From contig BFEA01000426.1 in assembly GCA_003427395.1 (NCBI GenBank), positions 171,781-215,104 of the forward strand: a stretch of DNA of 43,324 nt, written 5' to 3'. The DNA comes from Chara braunii (Eukaryota; Streptophyta; Charophyceae; Charales; Characeae). Positions 1 through 11,017 of the stretch are shown piece by piece. Numbering within the stretch: the stretch's first letter is position 1; every line of letters begins with the position of its first letter. Below the pieces are notes generated by a model. The model was given only the letters and a program-made list of their open reading frames with translations. It was not told the DNA's origin and made no database searches. The position numbers and the translations under genes were made by a program.

Positions 1-202
1 GGCCCTGCACTGCCCCCCTCACTCTCGTGAGGCACTCCGCCCCTAACCATGCCCCCTCACCCCGTTTCCCACCAGACTCCCCACCGCCAACCATGTCACC
101 ACCTCCCTACCCCACCCAAGTTCTCTCTCACCAATACCCCCCGGCCAACCACCCTCCTCTCCCTCCCTCACTCCCCTACCTAAGCACTGGCCAGCCAGCT
201 AA

Positions 203-472
203 ACCTGCCAGCTCTCCATCAGGGGCCGCTCAAGTTGGGCAAACAGCAGCTACATCCCAGGAGCCTTCTTCAGACAGATCCAACAAGACATACCAAGACC
301 TTGGAGACAGGGAAAGGCTGAGCTCCCCTTAGTACAGGGACCAAGGGCCAGCACATCAATAACTCCCCATCACCGGTCATTGGGGAATGAAGAGATAGAC
401 GGACCACTAGCAGATCTGTGGGTGCAGGACAGTGTATATGCAAAACGCCTGCAACTGTACTGGGTGGGATGA
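203..472 (+). pseudogene. unrecognised open frame, possible retroelement protein C-terminus
   Basis: An open frame of 89 codons with no ATG near its start ends at a TGA 110 nt before the GGACCCGG hairpin motif at 582-643. Its last part (residues about 60-89, including LADLWVQDSVYAKRLQLYW) has amino-acid composition of a folded protein rather than the proline-rich composition of the other frames here. The same hairpin motif follows two minus-strand ORFs elsewhere (1535-2083 and 14235-14483), so I infer that this is the C-terminal end of a related poly(A)-tailed element in plus orientation. No domain is recognised. The upstream 200 bases are CCT/CCC-rich low-complexity sequence and hold nothing else I can support. 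Confidence 0.25.
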
Positions 473-581
473 ATAGGCAGATGAGCCAATGGCCGTACAA
501 AGGAGGACATAGCGAGAGTACTCTGCAGCATGCCTACAGATGCATATCTGTGGAGTGCCTAACTCAAAAAGTGCTGTTTTG

Positions 582-643
582 TACTACCTGGGATGCTGGA
601 CCCGGTTTCCAGCAGGTGTAGCTCCCCACCAATAAATGGAGCC
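582..643 (+). repeat. short conserved 3' motif of a retroelement family, copy 1
   Basis: About 60 bases containing a GGACCCGGTTTCCAGCAGGTG core and then CTCCCCACCAATA. The same block occurs on the minus strand at 1250-1312 and 13972-14027. CTGGACCCGGTTTCCAG folds into a small hairpin (CTGGA pairs with TCCAG). Because it lies downstream of an ORF in each copy, it looks like a conserved 3'-UTR element. Confidence 0.6.
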
Positions 644-994
644 TTCAAGCGGAGGGCTTGTAGATGCATACCACCTCCGCGAGATGGGATTCTCCGACTC
701 TGGGGATCACAATGTGTTGGTAAAAAACAGGATGCAGTTTCTACTTTCTTCAAAAGTGCAGATAAATGGAAATCTGTGCTCAGCTGTCCAGTAAGGGCTT
801 GTGTACTTGACTGACCAGTAAGGTCTTCCTTCTTTTCTTTCTTAATTAGTTTCTTAGTGTGACCAGTAAAGTCTTCTGAAAAGACATAGATGTCTGTACA
901 CGATCCCACAAACACGACAATGGTAGGGGCCTCTGACAAAACAGAGTTACCAGACATCCAATGCGTGTGTGTTTTCTTTTTTCCTTTTTCAGTA

Positions 995-1159
995 GAGTCA
1001 CAAAAATGAGTTATAATTGCACTATGGGGCAAGATACAGTTTGCAATTGCACTCTGGGCACCCTACCTGGCCAGCAAGCTGGGTTGTATACATTGCCTGA
1101 ACTGCAATTTGAAACTGTATCTTGCCCCATAGTGCAATTATAGCTCATTTTTGTGACTC
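995..1159. repeat. 165-bp foldback (long inverted repeat, MITE-like)
   Basis: The arms 995-1052 and 1101-1159 are near-perfect reverse complements, with one substitution in the first 40 bases and a one-base indel after that. They are separated by about 48 bases. Each arm carries CACTATGGGGCAAGATACAG. The outermost pairs are GAGTCACAAAAATGAG against its complement. No clear target-site duplication is seen. The size and symmetry fit a miniature inverted-repeat element, or a hairpin-RNA locus if transcribed. Confidence 0.8.
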
Positions 1160-1249
1160 CCGGGTAGTTTCCCCTTTTTTTTCAACGTCCACTGGGACTT
1201 GCTATTGGATGTGATACGAGCATCCCCCAATGGTGAGGTCCTTTTTGTA

Positions 1250-1312
1250 GATGGATCCAGTCTATTGGTGGGGAGCTTGACCTGCTGGAAACTGGGTCCT
1301 GCGTACCATTAG
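1250..1312 (-). repeat. short conserved 3' motif of a retroelement family, copy 2
   Basis: Reverse-complement copy of the block at 582-643, about 220 bases downstream of the stop of the minus-strand ORF at 1535-2083. An A-rich run (T-run at 1172-1180 on the plus strand) follows about 70 bases further on and may be the poly(A) end of that element. Confidence 0.6.
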
Positions 1313-1534
1313 TCAGAACGCAATTGGGGCAAAAAGAAATAGAAGTGGCACTGCAGCATTGAGGACCCCTGAGTACTTCAGGGGATTGACTGACTGTTCC
1401 ATTGCAATTGAGGCTACCGCCTCTTCACCCTACAGTGAGGCCACCTGGTAGAAAAAAGTATGCCTAGCACTATTTCCTTTTTTGTGATTATGAACACCTG
1501 ATGATCGACTCCTGGCTTCTCATTCCCTCCCATA

Positions 1535-2083
1535 TCATTGCAATTCGACCAGCATGTGGTCATGCGGGGTGAACATATCGGGGAACTCTGATGGAGGGCC
1601 TAGAAGAAGTGCCGCATCAACCTTCATCCAGTAGTGAAACACTAGCTTATAGTCTCTCTTGATGAGGATGAGGTCCCTCCCTTGGCCCCCCCAGGCCACT
1701 GTTGCTATCCACCCCCTCCTTTCCCCACCCAGCCAGTCCATGCAAAATGACTTGATTTCTTTTTGAATGTCCATCTTTTCATTGCAAAGATTCAATTTTG
1801 CTTTCACCTCTGACGATTTGGCGAACAGTTCTTTATGGATCTGTTGTTTGAGTGTTTCTGCAAGTCCTTTTTCTTCTAGCCCCGCCCCCTCCATCTCATG
1901 TGTGCACCTTCCCCACTGGAGGGCCCAGAGGACGGTCGCTTTCCTCCCCATACCGAACATATTGGTAGTGAAAGTGCCATTCTCCGCACAGTATTGCCCT
2001 CCAGTCCCATGGCCAGTTGGTTCACACCCAGTCGTCTCCAGATCTTGTCCCATCAGTGCCAGGTGACTACTGCCCCTGGACAC
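1535..2083 (-). CDS. unrecognised protein with a charged helical segment, probably from a retroelement
   Basis: The frame has 182 codons. Residues about 60-110 are rich in E, K, L and Q with heptad-like spacing (for example EEKGLAETLKQQIHKELFAK), which suggests a coiled coil. The C-terminal third contains aromatic and hydrophobic segments and ends near HDHMLVELQ. I do not recognise the family. Its stop is followed by a 3' region holding the conserved GGACCC hairpin motif and then an A-rich run, the same order as at 13872-14483, so I infer a transposable-element protein rather than a host gene. The true start is unknown and the frame may be a 5'-truncated fragment. Plus-strand frames over the same bases look like shadows. 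Confidence 0.35.
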   Translation of the reverse strand: MSRGSSHLALMGQDLETTGCEPTGHGTGGQYCAENGTFTTNMFGMGRKATVLWALQWGRCTHEMEGAGLEEKGLAETLKQQIHKELFAKSSEVKAKLNLCNEKMDIQKEIKSFCMDWLGGERRGWIATVAWGGQGRDLILIKRDYKLVFHYWMKVDAALLLGPPSEFPDMFTPHDHMLVELQ

Positions 2084-2329
2084 TAGAGAAAAATGTGTTC
2101 TATGGTTCTAACAGGGGAGGGCAAGTCCCTTCTGCTCAACATGGGTGTGGTCTATTAGCCAATCATTTGCTGGCAGAGATCTGTGTTCGATCTGTCATGG
2201 CAGTGAAGCTACTTTGGCTGGCCTCATTTTTGGTCCCGTATACCACCTCTGGCACCTCAACGGCCTAAGGCTATCCCTCCCCACATTCAAGTGTGTTTCT
2301 CTGCCTGGTACTAACCGTATCTCTTACAG

Positions 2330-2632
2330 ACATGGCTATGCAGCCTTGACTTCCAACTTGAGCAGCTGTCTGCTCTTATTGCTACCAACCTTACTTGGGA
2401 TGGACCACTGCCAGCACACTGGGTCTATGGCGAGCTCTGCGATGGACTTGTCTGGCTGGAAGACAATTCATTGCTCCTTACTGTGCAGCACTCTTACTTT
2501 ACAGACCCTGACCTTGTCCACCCAACCCACTTCACCCAGGGAAGCCCTCGGCAGGGTGTTGTCTCTGTTTTGGTTGAAGGTTGTTTACAAGCACTTCATC
2601 GGTTCTCTTTTCGCGAACGCTGTCAATCCTCA
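2330..2632 (+). CDS. candidate internal exon of an unrecognised host gene
   Basis: This 303-base segment is exactly 101 codons and open in one frame. It is preceded by a model 3' splice site: TACTAAC branch point at 2309-2315, then a pyrimidine run and CAG at 2327-2329. It is followed by GTGAGC (2633). The predicted peptide contains WDGPLPAHWVYGELCDGLVW and reads like a globular protein. It joins in phase 0 to the exon at 2865-3071 across a 232-base GT-AG intron. No family is recognised. I cannot place the upstream exon: the block at 2165-2300 is open in another frame, but its phase does not fit. Confidence 0.5.
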
Positions 2633-2864
2633 GTGAGCCCCCTCATATCGCTAACCAGTCACTTTCTTCCAGAATGGGGCCCTTTCATACAAGGACTACC
2701 CAAGACAGAGGAATCAAAAATGTAATACGGTCTAGGCTGTCCTCTAGTCTGTGGCGGTGCTTCAATGGTTGCCACTGTTCTTGCTCCAAATTCTAGTCCC
2801 TTGCCTTTTGGTTCCTTAGGCTTCCCACCCTCAGGATTCCTTTCTTGACCCATCCTTTCTACAG

Positions 2865-3071
2865 GGGATCAGAGCTCCTGAAGATCCTGCCCTGGCAGTC
2901 AGTTATGCATCTATTGCCAAACAGAGGCTGCCTATAGACCTCTTCCCACCTCGTAGGGGCCACCTTGTCAGCAAGGGGGAGTTCCCTCCAAGCTTTTATG
3001 AGATTCAGTCTGTCTCTGTATATGGCTTTGATGTTTTGGGGGGGATTGCCCAATACCTATCCTCCGGCCAG
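2865..3071 (+). CDS. candidate next exon of the same unrecognised host gene
   Basis: This 207-base segment is 69 codons, open, and phase 0 at both ends. The acceptor is TTTCTACAG at 2856-2864 and the donor is CAG followed by GTAAGG at 3069-3077, close to the consensus. The peptide contains LPIDLFPPRRGHLVSKGEF and ends with YLSSGQ. The other two forward phases hit stops, which supports this frame. The following intron would start at 3072. The next 400 bases run into the long repeat at 3485, so the gene may be interrupted or may carry the repeat in an intron. Function is unknown. Confidence 0.5.
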
Positions 3072-3934
3072 GTAAGGGGGTTGACAGTCGGGGTGGTTTC
3101 GGGGGTGTGCCTGGCAATTTGCTCCAAGGGCTCTCCAGCGGATGTTGAATCCTCAGCAAAGCATCTAGTCCGCAGGATATGTTCCAAAGGCATACAGCAG
3201 CAAGTGTTTGCAAAACCCAGCCTGAACCTCCTCAGTGTGTCACACACAGCAGAAAAGAAGGTGGCCATAAATGACAACAGGCACTTTCCATGCACAACTT
3301 GAGAGTCATATCAACTTCCATATCGTGACAGTTGGTTGCACAAACGTGAGCTGTTTGCATGAACTCCCTCGAATGGGTGCCCTTCTCTTCATGCTTGTGC
3401 ATGTGTCTCAGCACATTCCTGTTTTTTTCTCACTCCAATTGTATGGGCAATGTTGCCGTTGTCGAGTGCATCTGTCTTGCAGGGGGACCCTCCCGGCTGT
3501 GTCACACAGGATTTTGCAGGACTTCTTCGCAGTGGAGCTTTCGTTGCTCCGGCCGAGTGCACCAGCCGCACCTCTGGCGAACCCCTAAAACAGGATAGGG
3601 GCCACACAAGGCACGACTTACCTCTGCCCAAGGGGTTGTCACCACCCTTGGACAAGAGTATCCCCGCCGAGCTACCGAATCACGTGCGAAAGCTACTCAA
3701 ATGCAATCACAGAGGTGGCCCAACCGAGGGCGTTTCTCGTACGTTGTAGCATAGGGGGTATGAGCGGTCGATCGCCTTAATCGGACCCGTACACGACGCT
3801 CTGGGGGCTGATTACCCAAGTGCGACTCTGCGTCGGTCGACTAGGACGGTTCATCTAACCACGCGATACACTTCACAAACATAAAACCAAGTTTCACACA
3901 TAAGTCGCGCCTAGTCACTTTTTATATCCAACCC

Positions 3935-5495
3935 TTTTTTTTTTTCTTTTCTTTTTTATAAAGGGCCCAGTGCCCAAGGCTCCAATTATGAAATTGATTA
4001 CAACACTTGTACACACGCCTCTTCCCATTAGGGTTGGAAGAGCCTCAGCCACTGCTCCCCAGGAGACAGTTTTCCTGTATACCACGAATATAGCATGAGC
4101 ATGGGGCATTGATTGCTTCCGCAGTGAGGAAGGATTAACCCCGTTTTGTGTGGAATCAAACTCTGCCCTACACTCCTCAATTACCCCTACTTTAATCTTC
4201 TGCACAGTGAGGAGTGGGGGAGATACCATTAAGGCAAAGAGAATGACAACAGGGCAAAAAAGTTTAGTAATTCATCAAAAATTAGGTCGAGCTTCCCCTA
4301 AGCAACAGTAGTTAACTCAGACGCAAACCGAAGGGGAGCACAGTAATTGGAAACATTTTATTCTATGCCTACAGACCATTAAACCAAATCAAACTCGAGA
4401 TGATGGTGACCAGGGTGTAACAGTGTTCATGGCACCCCGCCGCTACCTAATCTGAACACAGGACACACCAAAAGGGAGGGCGCATGTAACCAATGTGGAA
4501 ACGATCCATTGAACTAAAACAACAATACACCAATCAGCCGCAGGTGGATAAGTTTCGTCTCCAAGCACCCCTCCACCGCTCTTCCTTCTGTCAGCCAGAG
4601 CCATATAAACGAAAACCAAGAAAGGAGGGAGGGGTGAGGGAGAATCTTTCGATTCCCATCACACTACCCCACGTCGCCACGTGCGAAAAGCTGAATGGCA
4701 AAGGCGAGAAAGATAAAACGCTGCGAAGATCCGGCGGCCAACTTGCCCGATGGAGGGTAACAAGTAGTCTCCCTAATTGGAAAAGAACACCCCAAATCGT
4801 GAAAAGCCTCCATGACAAGTGTTCGGACAACAGACGCAATTGATGAAGGTGATGAAGGCAGTGTCAGTGGTGCCTTCTGCAAAACTGTTAACAGCTCACC
4901 TGCCGCAGGAGGTATCACTGATACTGTTGATCGATGCGTGATTGCGAAATCCCCCCGTTTCGCTAGATGACGTCGCGATGCACGTCGGAGCAGTCGTTTG
5001 AAGAGAGACAGCGGCAAAATTATTTGATATCTCGTTGATGCCCACAGGAGCGACCGTCATCTTATTGAATGTTAATGAACTTGATGATTGATTGATAAGC
5101 ACCCCGGTCCCATTAGATGTTATCGTGGTACACGTCGGGGCAACCATATGCATAGAAACTGCTCCCAATTCGTTTGAAATCTCCGTACTGCACACAAGAG
5201 CAGTCGTTGTAGATATAAATGTTGTAGTTGGTATAGTAGTGAAAATATGTAATCCTGTTGTAGATGTCGTCACAGATTGAGTGATAGGAGACTGCCCATA
5301 TGCCGCTGAGTTGACTAACAGTTCTCCGCCCAAGCTTTCCACCAGCGTTGCTCCCTGAGCTGCCTTTCCTGAGTGGATGACAAGAAGTTGATCAGGAGCA
5401 GCCATGCTCACAGGCAGCGCTCCACCCAAGCGCTTGACCAGGGCATTCCCCTGAACCTACCCTTCATCTAGCAGACCATAGCACTGGCTTATATA
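3935..5495 (-). mobile_element. nested poly(A)-tailed retroposon in copy 1
   Basis: The T-run at 3935-3957 on the plus strand is a poly(A) tail on the minus strand. Copy 2 of the host repeat gives the empty site: it reads CCAACCCATAACTTTTCG near 21980. Here CCAACCC ends at the T-run and ATAACCTTTTG resumes near 5493. The insert is therefore about 1.55 kb. Its tail is preceded by GGGCCCTTTATAA, resembling the 3' ends of the other LINE-type insertions in this window. A TTATAT run flanks both sides and may be a degenerate target duplication. No reverse transcriptase is encoded, so it depended on another element or is a retrocopy. Confidence 0.6.
4896..5405 (-). CDS. unrecognised Ser/Thr-rich protein with internal repeats, in the nested retroposon
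   Basis: The frame runs from an ATG at 5405 to a stop at 4896, 169 residues. An in-frame TAG lies upstream, so the ATG is chosen as start. The protein is rich in T, S, N, A and V. It has internal repeats: a unit of about 44-50 residues built on EISN..(G/A)AVS...APTC occurs twice, and LGGxLxV occurs around the N-terminus and again near residue 25. No signal peptide, membrane segment or known catalytic motif is seen. It sits near the 5' end of the retroposed segment with a long 3' region to the poly(A). It may be a retrocopied host coding segment or a decayed element ORF. Confidence 0.35.
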   Translation of the reverse strand: MAAPDQLLVIHSGKAAQGATLVESLGGELLVNSAAYGQSPITQSVTTSTTGLHIFTTIPTTTFISTTTALVCSTEISNELGAVSMHMVAPTCTTITSNGTGVLINQSSSSLTFNKMTVAPVGINEISNNFAAVSLQTTAPTCIATSSSETGGFRNHASINSISDTSCGR

Positions 5496-6649
5496 ACCTT
5501 TTGACAACAGACAATATATGAGTGTCACACGCAAGACTCAGACTTGGAATAAATGTCGCAGCGATGTAGGTCATGTCATATCGATCAGTCATGCATGAAT
5601 ACGCAGGTAGTTGCAAGGATGACATACTATGTGCTACCTATGATCGCGTCGTCCTTTATGATTTCGAGGATCGCCTTCGACACTCAAGTGTCAGCTAACA
5701 CGCGTCTTGAGAGGTCAATCTTTTGACGCTAGACAATTGCGTGTGTGAATGTGAGACCTACCCTCTTCTGCACCCTGCGCGAGTGAACGGTAGACGGGCG
5801 TCGACCCTTTGTGGCGGCGGAACGCCTCTGTCCCTAAAAGCAGAGTTTCATCTTTAGAGGCCTGGAAACAGATTAAGGGGTTTGATGTTAACAACTGCCA
5901 CGAATCTTAATATCCAACCATAGAAATATAAGGAGCAGGAGTAAAAGGGGATCTCCCTGTTCTCAGTTTCAATCAGTTCAAACCTTACGCACGACCAAAG
6001 TAGATCGCGCGTATACACAAAGTATAAATATAACAAGTTTATAGGACGTGGGGTGATCACTCTCACAATCACAGTGTGAGTCCCTTCAAAATATACGCAA
6101 GATGGTAGATAGCTCAAATCCGGATTTCAACTCATAAACCATACCGGTAATCACATTCAAATTCAACATCAACAGACCACGCACTATACAGGGTTAACTT
6201 CAACCTCTATCCAACCTTCAAAAAAAAAAAACTCGGTCATTTTCAAATAGTCATTCAATAAAAGTCAAGGTAAAAACCCAAGGAAACAAATCAACCCACA
6301 AGAGCTAAGGCTTTAGGTTGAGTCGTGAGAATGAGTTTGAAGTTGAATCTTAAATCGACATGTTATCAAAAGATAACAGCAGATGATCCTCGTAGGATCG
6401 GGCTGAAAATCGTCAGATTTTGAATCAAAGGGACCAAAGAAGACCTGTTACACAACATAAGCCAGTTCCCAAAGGTAACTTTAAGTGCATGGAGAATAAA
6501 CCCTCATATCACATCTCACTTCAACCCCTCACAAAACTTTTCAACTTGACTTTATATGATGCTAGAGATCAGGGAAAAGTTTTGTAGCATATTTCCTGTA
6601 CAGGGCGAATCGCCAAAGTTTTCCTTCCAAAATATGATCTAACTCCTTG

Positions 6650-7170
6650 AAACTAAAAAAATTTCAGCAGCACTCTCTATAGAGAAAATATTTTTTTTAT
6701 AATTTTGTACTCCACTAAATATAAAATTAAAGAATGATTTTGACTTTACAAAGTCAAATTTTGTCTAACTCTCTGAATTAGTAAAACTTTGGGCAACACT
6801 CCTGTTAAAAAAATAGGTTTTCTAAATTTATATTAAGCCAGATATGAACTCAAAGACAAAACTTGAACTCTGCTAAGACAAAATTCTCAAACTCTTTAGA
6901 TTTATAAAAATTTTGGCATCACTCACTCTAACGAAAATGTCGTTTTTAAAATTTGTAAAAATTAAATATAAATCCTAAAAATAATTTTGACTTAATAAGG
7001 TCAAATTTTGTCGAACCCTCTGATTTAACAAAAAGTAGGGCAATACTTCCCCTCGAAAAGTAAGTTTCCCAGATATTTACCAGGTCGGTTATGAAACTCA
7101 TGCAGAAATTTGAGCAACTCATTGGATTTGTAAAAATTTGGACAACACTTCCCTTAGCGAAAATGTCTTT
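6650..7170. repeat. tandem units of about 120 bp with a GCAGCACT core
   Basis: At least five diverged units spaced about 120 bases apart (near 6660, 6790, 6910, 7035 and 7135). Each has AAAATTT, then a GGCAnCACT-like core, then CCCTTAGnAAA. The syntenic block in copy 2 (about 23205-23495) has three better-preserved units with GCAGCACTCCCTTTAGAAA. The region is AT-rich and non-coding. Confidence 0.6.
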
Positions 7171-7503
7171 CCAAAATTTATACAAACTATTACAAAGTGA
7201 AATATGAGAAACAAACTTAACTCTGAAATGCAGAAATAAAACTAAATACGAGAAACAAAATTAGCTTTGAAATGCAGAAATTGAATTGATTCTTATAGCT
7301 CAAGCACATGACGAGCGTCTTAAGTTGCTACGCATCAAAAAACAACTTCACCTTAACTTAAGGCTAGACTCATAGTCAAGTAAACACATACAACCAAAGT
7401 AAGTTTTTTACCAAAAATCCCAAGTTGTTTTCATATAAGATACTTCCTTGATCCTCCAAATGATTAACATTTTACCGATCTTACATATGACATGACTCTA
7501 GAC

Positions 7504-8189
7504 CATTCTGCTTAGAAACAATGCCTAGCATGCCTTATGTTATATACAAATAAGTTTCACAACTACTTCTCTCTTCTTTGAAGATTTGACTACACCATTC
7601 TGCTTAGAAACAATGCCTAGTCACCCTGAACTGTTTAAATATTCAAAATTTATATAACTGTCTAATTTGTTTTCCAAATATGGGTAGGAAACTAAAGCAT
7701 TTGTCTTAGAAAAAATGCTCAACTTGCCCACTTTACTTCCAATTATCTTGGGTTTGTTTTTCTTCTTAGTGATATGACTTAAGTTGAACTATTATGCTTA
7801 GAAACAATATTCAGCTGTCTGTTCACATGTAAATATAAATAAAGTATTTCATATATTATTCCCAATGTATACTTCAGGCTACATCATTCTGCTTAGAAAC
7901 AATGCTTAGTCTTTCACTAAATCCTCTTTCAGAATAAAACAAAAGACTGCACTCAGTCTATCTCAAAGTCACACAAAAGCATAAAGTTGTCCAACTTCAG
8001 TCAGAAACCCCAACAGAAATAGATAGACTAAACCATTCTGCTTAGAAACAATGTTTGACCTCGTAAATCGGACAAGCAAGTCCTTAGAAATAAACACAAC
8101 AATCAGATCATTATTCTTAGAAACAATGTCTGATCCTTCATAAAATAAAATAAAAACATAACACAGGGTCATTCTGCTTAGAAACAATG
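7504..8189. repeat. array of eight hairpins with a conserved loop (copy 1)
   Basis: CATT-CTGCTTAGAAAC-AATG or a close variant occurs at 7504, 7596, 7698, 7790, 7885, 8034, 8109 and 8170. CATT pairs with AATG in nearly every unit. Outside this the flanks differ between units yet still pair: GACTA with TAGTC around 7596, ATCAGA (8102-8107) with TCTGAT (8129-8134), TTGAA with TTCAG around 7790, AAAC with GTTT around 8034. Spacer lengths are irregular (60-150 bases), so this is not a simple satellite. Confidence 0.7.
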
Positions 8190-10896
8190 TCCAACCTTTG
8201 ATCGACCCAGTCAAGCGCATGCGATGCCACCTTCATCTCACCTTCCCTCATTTCATCTCTTAGTCGAATTTCAATCAGAACAAAATAAATTTGAAGTTCA
8301 TGCATACATTTATTTTACTTAGTCTGATTATATTCTGAAAATAAACAAAGATCATAGAGGAGCGTATGCATACCTTTCAGACAAACTAGAAAGTTGTAGT
8401 CAAATAGGGGTATAGTGGGTTCACATTAGGCAGATAAGGTATACCTGATAGTTCCCTGCCTCCAAAACCTCGCTTAGGTTCCAGCAGAGTTCCCACAATC
8501 GATGGGGCAAACTTCCCACAACGGTCATGGCGTAGATTACGGGTTTCCAATCCCGCCTACCACCTTCCTCTCGTAAACAATAAAATAGACTAAGAGTAAA
8601 AAAGGCAAAAGAAGGAAAGTCAGACTCTCGAGATACAAGAAGGAGCCAACTCAACTCGCGTGAGAGGGCCTTGGGATCTCGAAACGCCTTAGGGTCCCGC
8701 AAGGGCTTCCAAACACGCAGTAAGATGACTAAACCATGACCAAAACGCAAAGTGGCAACCCTCTGACACTCCTCCAAGTCGCAACAATAACCCCCTTGCA
8801 GAACCTGATCACTCCCTCAAGTCGTGATGTCGTCCCTATTGACTAAGTTGCCACTACGCAGTCTAAAAGGGTTTCATTCAAAAAGAGATAACACCCATGT
8901 GTTCTATTCAAAACGCAGTCAAAATACAACGGACTCAACTGAAACTGTGCGTGTAGCAACCATGCGCAGCAGATAGCTACCGCGGCAACGCACAATATCA
9001 ACAACCGTAATTCACTGTATCGCACACCCACCCTTGATTTTGCGAATGGAGCGACCATACGCAGCGACTCCACAAACGAAGTCGATTGTACAGCTAAATG
9101 CAGCCAAGCGTCGTGTGCACAACTTAGAGTCTACTAAGGCCACATGGCATAGTAATGAGGCAATGGAAGATTCAACACTAGCAAAACGAACATACAACAA
9201 TATGCAACGGAGGAAGCAGTCGAAGCAAAGTTAAACAACAACCGTTATTCAAAGCCTAACAACATAGTATCAACAACAAGCTATACAATGAAAAAAAAAA
9301 AAAAACAGTCCGTCGCTTTAGGAAACAGTAGCAAAACCCTTTTGGATACACAATTGTAGGAGTACCAGTTTCTCCTCTCAATTCTCACTCGACAATAGCA
9401 GTTATCCTCAGACGACGGTCGTAGTAGCAACTGTCTCTAATGCACTAACGCTTTGACGGTCACGATTGAATCATGGAACCTTAGTTATTTCGTCTATTGG
9501 AGGTGAACCTCGAACTAAGGGCAAGTGTAACGGGCATGCCCAAACTAGATAACAAATAGCACAAACCTGATTTGAATAGCAGACTCTCTGAGCCTCAAGT
9601 GTTCAGATGGAAATGTTTGTCCTTGTCCTATAACTGAAGCGGGTAAAATCACGGTTGTGTCTGCTCTTCTTTAGTTTTTTCCCATTCCTGTAGACGCCAC
9701 AAATGATTCAATGCAACATGCCATCGAGGATGTTGATCAACTACTACAGGGGTCAGGCAGCGAACGAGAAAGGGGTTCGGCGATCAGGACTATGAAGTAG
9801 CAAGAACCGAGTTTACGACCACTGATTCAGTGTTCGATGAATCTCTGGAGCAAGCACCAATGACCATGCTTGAGGCACTCACGAACACGGGGACCTGCAC
9901 TCGGATTGTCAGCACAAAGATTAGCATCACCAAGGAGCGCTCTCGCTCTAGATACAGGCATATGGTAACACTACAAAGCGATAAAGATAGTCACGGTAAG
10001 GTGAAGACGAAGGCGACCTCAATAAAGCAGCGAAGAGCGCGACCAGGATTCGTTGAAGAGGACGACCATGAGTCAGTGATGATGATGGCATTGCGTGGGG
10101 AGGTCAATCGCAACAGGGAGATGGGATGCGCGGCCATGGACCGCACCTCATTATTCATCAAAGGTGCAAAATGAGAATGAATCTCCCGCTGAAACATGGG
10201 AAGATATATACGTTAGTCCACCACACTTCAATGCCTGTACCTGGGCAAACGAGAATGAATCTTTCGCTAGAACATGAGAAAATGCACGACTAGATTACAA
10301 GTTACTAGTTGAATTTGCGCACTTTTGCACTGTAGTTTGACTTTTGGTTCATCTCGTATCGCCAGTTCTACTCATCGGGGCAAGAGGTGAGTTCCCCTCA
10401 ACTTCCCCCCCTCGCCCATTCATTTGGTACTAACAAATTCGCTGCGTAAACGAGTGCTTCACCGATCAATTCGCCTCAATCGAGAACTGTCATGCAGACC
10501 GTTTTCCCGCTCGATTCTGTCATGAACCGAGTGAGATCCTCGTCCCCCACTCTCACCATAGCCAACTCCACAACACCCCCACGCACCTTTGTCGAAGTCG
10601 AACTCTCTCAGCCAGCGTTCATACTCAAAAACTTTTGCCCTTTCGCTCCACATAAGACTTTCATTCGCGATAGGCTCATCTTAGGACACTTGTGTCATCT
10701 TCTAATAGATGTACCACCCTAGTTAAACTAAAGGGAGATTGTGAAAGGAAACGACTACCAAATGGGTCGATGAAACTTTTGCCCGTATTCCCAAGTTCGT
10801 CGATTGGTTTGCACGTCAATATCGCAACGAGTTTTCACCAGACTTTCTTTGGCCCCGCCCTGCTCAGGTTCAAGGATGATTTGGGGCAGACGACGG

Positions 10897-10947
10897 TGTT
10901 AGTCTTATCTATATCGTCTCAATTTTAACGTAAGTCCCGAAGGACAA
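10897..10947 (-). pseudogene. U6 snRNA-like segment, decayed (copy 1)
   Basis: Read on the minus strand it starts GTCCTTCGGGAC and continues GTTAAAATTG, then GACGATATAGATAAGA. This follows the 5' stem-loop and central region of U6 snRNA, including a damaged form of the ACAGAGA box. It lies about 75 bases downstream of a tRNA-like segment in the same orientation, as does the copy at 27298-27381. There is no upstream sequence element or TATA box of plant U6 genes, so it is not a functional U6 gene. Confidence 0.65.
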
Positions 10948-11017
10948 TGCTCGGGCCCCAAGGTATTATCGTTGTACTGACCAGACCCTTAGTTGAGCTA
11001 ATCCCGACATGTGATCG

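Noticed and set aside
27-332. 101-codon proline-rich plus frame
   Set aside because: Composition follows the CCT/CCC-rich DNA, and no motif or neighbour supports it.
7504-8189. CRISPR-like array (regular repeat with spacers)
   Set aside because: Spacers are irregular, repeat units are diverged hairpins, the DNA is eukaryotic, and there are no cas genes.
9830-10174. 114-codon plus frame in repeat copy 1
   Set aside because: No counterpart in copy 2 and no recognised domain; may be chance.
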